6,459 bases of DNA, taken from contig JAJTDX010000111.1 of the NCBI GenBank assembly GCA_021298235.1, positions 1 to 6,459 on the forward strand, written 5' to 3'. The position numbers were made by a program, and so were the translations under genes. The notes beneath the pieces were generated by a model. The model had not been told where the DNA came from. It worked only from the letters and a program-made list of their open reading frames with translations, and did not search any database. The DNA is from Cryomorphaceae bacterium. GTDB taxonomy: Bacteria; Bacteroidota; Bacteroidia; Flavobacteriales; Crocinitomicaceae. Positions 5,035 to 6,459 of the stretch are shown piece after piece; within the stretch, counting starts at the first letter, position 1; the number at the start of each line of letters is the position of its first letter.

Positions 5035-5704
5035 ACAAATCCCGAATCTTGGAGAAAAGTTCAGCAAGCTGCATGTCAAGTGGTGTCGTCAGTTTAATAT
5101 TCTCTTCATTGCCCTCCACCAGAACTACCGCTGCACCGGCTCTCTCAACAACTGAAGCATCATCCGTGAATGCAGGATCATAGTCTTGATCATAGGCCTT
5201 GACCAAAACATCTCGGTGAAAACATTGTGGTGTCTGAACCAATCGAAAATGAGTACGATCAACGGTTCTGCTTTGATTACCAATTAGTTCGCGAAGCGTT
5301 TCCTTTACATTAATTACAGGGACCACGGCAAGGTTTTCATTCAATGCATCCTGGCATCGCGCTATGGTTGCTTTTGAAAAAAAAGGACGGACCGCGTCGT
5401 GAACGAAAACAGTTGTTCCTGTGGCCAGGGCCAATGCATTTTTCACAGAATGAAAACGTTCGGCACCTCCATTGGCAAGAACATGAGGAACTTTAAGGTT
5501 ATATTGTGTGGTTAGCTCTTTCCAATATGCTTGCCAATCCGAGGGCAGGGAAAGGATAAACTGGGCATCGGGAAGCAAGGTGTTAAATCGCTCAAGTGTA
5601 TGAATAAGGACAGGTTTTCCCGCCAGCAGAAGGAACTGTTTTGGGACAATTCCTCCCATTCGTTTTCCAATCCCTCCGGCAGTTATGATCACTGAAACTT
5701 GCAT
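5033..5704 (-). CDS. ispD: 2-C-methyl-D-erythritol 4-phosphate cytidylyltransferase
   Basis: IspD joins CTP and MEP to give CDP-ME in the non-mevalonate isoprenoid pathway. All signature segments are present in 223 residues: the CTP-binding loop ITAGGIGKRMGG with R15 and PKQF with K22 (catalytic basic pair), GGAERFHSVKNAL (79-91), FVHDAVRPF (100-108), VDRTHFRLVQTPQCF (148-162), FTDDASVVER (179-188) and EGNEENIKLTTPLDM with K204 (197-211). Length is normal. The ATG at 5704 starts directly at the first strand (QVSVIITAGG). It is preceded by no Shine-Dalgarno: only 6 bp upstream ends the T-tract of the terminator of the membrane-protein gene, and no TAnnTTTG box is seen close by. How it is transcribed is therefore unclear; read-through of that terminator is one option. 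Confidence 0.97.
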   Translation of the reverse strand: MQVSVIITAGGIGKRMGGIVPKQFLLLAGKPVLIHTLERFNTLLPDAQFILSLPSDWQAYWKELTTQYNLKVPHVLANGGAERFHSVKNALALATGTTVFVHDAVRPFFSKATIARCQDALNENLAVVPVINVKETLRELIGNQSRTVDRTHFRLVQTPQCFHRDVLVKAYDQDYDPAFTDDASVVERAGAAVVLVEGNEENIKLTTPLDMQLAELFSKIRDL

Positions 5705-5710
5705 AGAACT

Positions 5711-5738
5711 AAAAAAAAAGGGTGCCTCTTGACACCCT
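5711..5738 (-). terminator. intrinsic terminator of the small membrane-protein gene, abutting ispD
   Basis: As RNA on the minus strand, AGGGUGUC pairs with GGCACCCU around an AAGA loop: 8 pairs, one a U-G wobble, followed by at least eight further U. On the plus strand the wobble becomes a C-A mismatch, so the orientation is clearly leftward. The hairpin lies 22 bp after the stop codon of the 62-residue protein. The U-tract ends 6 bp before the ispD ATG. Confidence 0.9.
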
Positions 5739-5760
5739 AAATATTTTTAATTGTATTCGA

Positions 5761-5949
5761 TTATTTAAGCTGATTTGGATCTTTTTCGGCCTTATCATTC
5801 AATTTCTTTTGGATATTCAACCAGTAAAACAACCCAACGAAACCGAGAGCCAGCATGAGATAGTTGAATTTGTTACCAACCCACTCAAAGAAACCAAAGG
5901 TCCAGGTAAGAAAGTCACCGATAGCGTAGAAAAAGTCAGATGAACTCAT
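5761..5949 (-). CDS. small membrane protein, 62 residues, unknown function
   Basis: The short protein has an aromatic, hydrophobic N-terminal half (FFYAIGDFLTWTFGFFEWVG, 6-25), then a clear membrane segment (about 29-46, YLMLALGFVGLFYWLNI), and a charged, lysine-rich cytoplasm-type tail (48-62, KKLNDKAEKDPNQLK). It is unusually rich in Phe and Trp. I believe similar small proteins occur in Bacteroidota but cannot name the family. That it is a real gene is supported by the good membrane topology, the ATG start, its placement between two same-strand genes, and the strong terminator directly downstream. It starts 92 bp after the rsmA stop. A TTTCTTTG at 5970-5977 (minus strand) is one base from the -7 consensus and may be its promoter, without a properly spaced -33. 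Confidence 0.85.
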   Translation of the reverse strand: MSSSDFFYAIGDFLTWTFGFFEWVGNKFNYLMLALGFVGLFYWLNIQKKLNDKAEKDPNQLK

Positions 5950-6041
5950 ATCAATTCAATTTTACATTACAAAGAAAGTGAATTTTTAAACAAAACAGGA
6001 ATTCTAAGCTACTTTTTTGTCTTAACAAGATAAGGTTATAC

Positions 6042-6459
6042 TCATTTCTCTGCACTTTCACCAGACTGTTGAGTAACTGACTGAACCGCGAAGGTTAATT
6101 CGATGAACTGTTCGACAGAGAGTTTTTCGGGGCGTTCAGACAATAACGGATGCTCTAAAACGGCTCCTTTCAACAAGCCTTTGACCGAGTTGCGAATCGT
6201 TTTTCTCCTCTGATTAAAGGTCATTTTAACCACCTGGAAGAAGAGCTTCTCATCGCATGGCAGCTGCTTTCGTTCATTTCGCACACAACGAATGACCCCT
6301 GACTTCACCTTAGGAGGCGGATTAAACACATGTTCATCTACCGTAAAACAGTAATTAATATCGTAAAATGCCTGAAGCAGTACACTCAGAATCCCATAGG
6401 TTTTTGAACCGGGCTTTTCCGCCACACGTTCTGCCACTTCTTTCTGGAACATGCCCATG
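6042..6459 (-). CDS. rsmA: 16S rRNA (adenine1518/1519-N6)-dimethyltransferase, C-terminal part (5' end beyond window)
   Basis: RsmA (KsgA) dimethylates two adjacent adenines in the 3'-terminal hairpin of 16S rRNA late in small-subunit assembly, using S-adenosylmethionine. The frame is open to the right edge, so only about 139 C-terminal residues are visible. Counting from the first methionine in view (6458), they include MFQKEVAER (3-11), [13 protein letters not shown] (21-33), [15 protein letters not shown] (43-57) and the helical-domain signature [14 protein letters not shown] (80-93). The SAM-binding glycine loop and the NLPY-type catalytic motif lie outside the window. The methionine at 6458 is internal, since family members carry preceding residues. 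The TGA stop at 6044-6042 is normal, after a polar tail (QQSGESAEK). No terminator follows. Confidence 0.95.
   Translation of the reverse strand, partial: MGMFQKEVAERVAEKPGSKTYGILSVLLQAFYDINYCFTVDEHVFNPPPKVKSGVIRCVRNERKQLPCDEKLFFQVVKMTFNQRRKTIRNSVKGLLKGAVLEHPLLSERPEKLSVEQFIELTFAVQSVTQQSGESAEK

Noticed and set aside
6012..6035. Terminator after rsmA
   Set aside because: CTTA-N6-TAAG gives only a 4-bp stem, and no T-tract follows on the minus strand.

Overview
The window is an ordinary-looking stretch of a bacterial chromosome, most likely from the Bacteroidota and probably Flavobacteriales or a close relative. Three things point there: the -7 promoter motif TAnnTTTG (as TATCTTTG) ahead of at least two genes, starts without clear Shine-Dalgarno sequences, and protein types typical of the phylum, namely the lysine-rich cold-shock-domain protein and the XRE regulator with a coiled-coil tail. 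The DNA is moderately AT-rich. I see no mobile element, phage gene, CRISPR array, tRNA or rRNA.

Left part (1-2202): a truncated alpha/beta hydrolase runs leftward off the edge. A 365-bp divergent intergenic region follows, with an unusual array of twelve 8-bp repeats. Next is a rightward cold-shock-domain protein, converging (9 bp between stops) on a leftward NYN-domain protein with a LOTUS-like C-terminus. Both of these probably act on RNA.

Middle part (2203-4972): a divergent spacer with a hairpin-like inverted repeat leads into rightward ribE (riboflavin synthase alpha chain). ribE converges on a leftward XRE-type regulator. Upstream of the regulator lies a 151-bp AT-rich spacer with a G-free (A/C/T) tract on its coding strand. 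Then come a leftward secreted protein of unknown function and metF, 12 bp apart and probably co-transcribed.

Right part (5033-6459): ispD, a 62-residue membrane protein and the C-terminal part of rsmA, all leftward. A strong intrinsic terminator closes the membrane-protein gene and ends only 6 bp before the ispD start codon. A perfect 18-bp palindrome overlaps the ispD stop codon, just before the metF promoter.

The recognisable genes are housekeeping: riboflavin, folate/methyl and isoprenoid synthesis and 16S rRNA methylation, plus RNA-binding proteins. No clear new defence or biosynthetic system is visible. The best leads are the 8-bp array between two divergent genes, the possible RNA-level control of the cold-shock-domain gene, the cold-shock/NYN convergent pair and the terminator abutting ispD.
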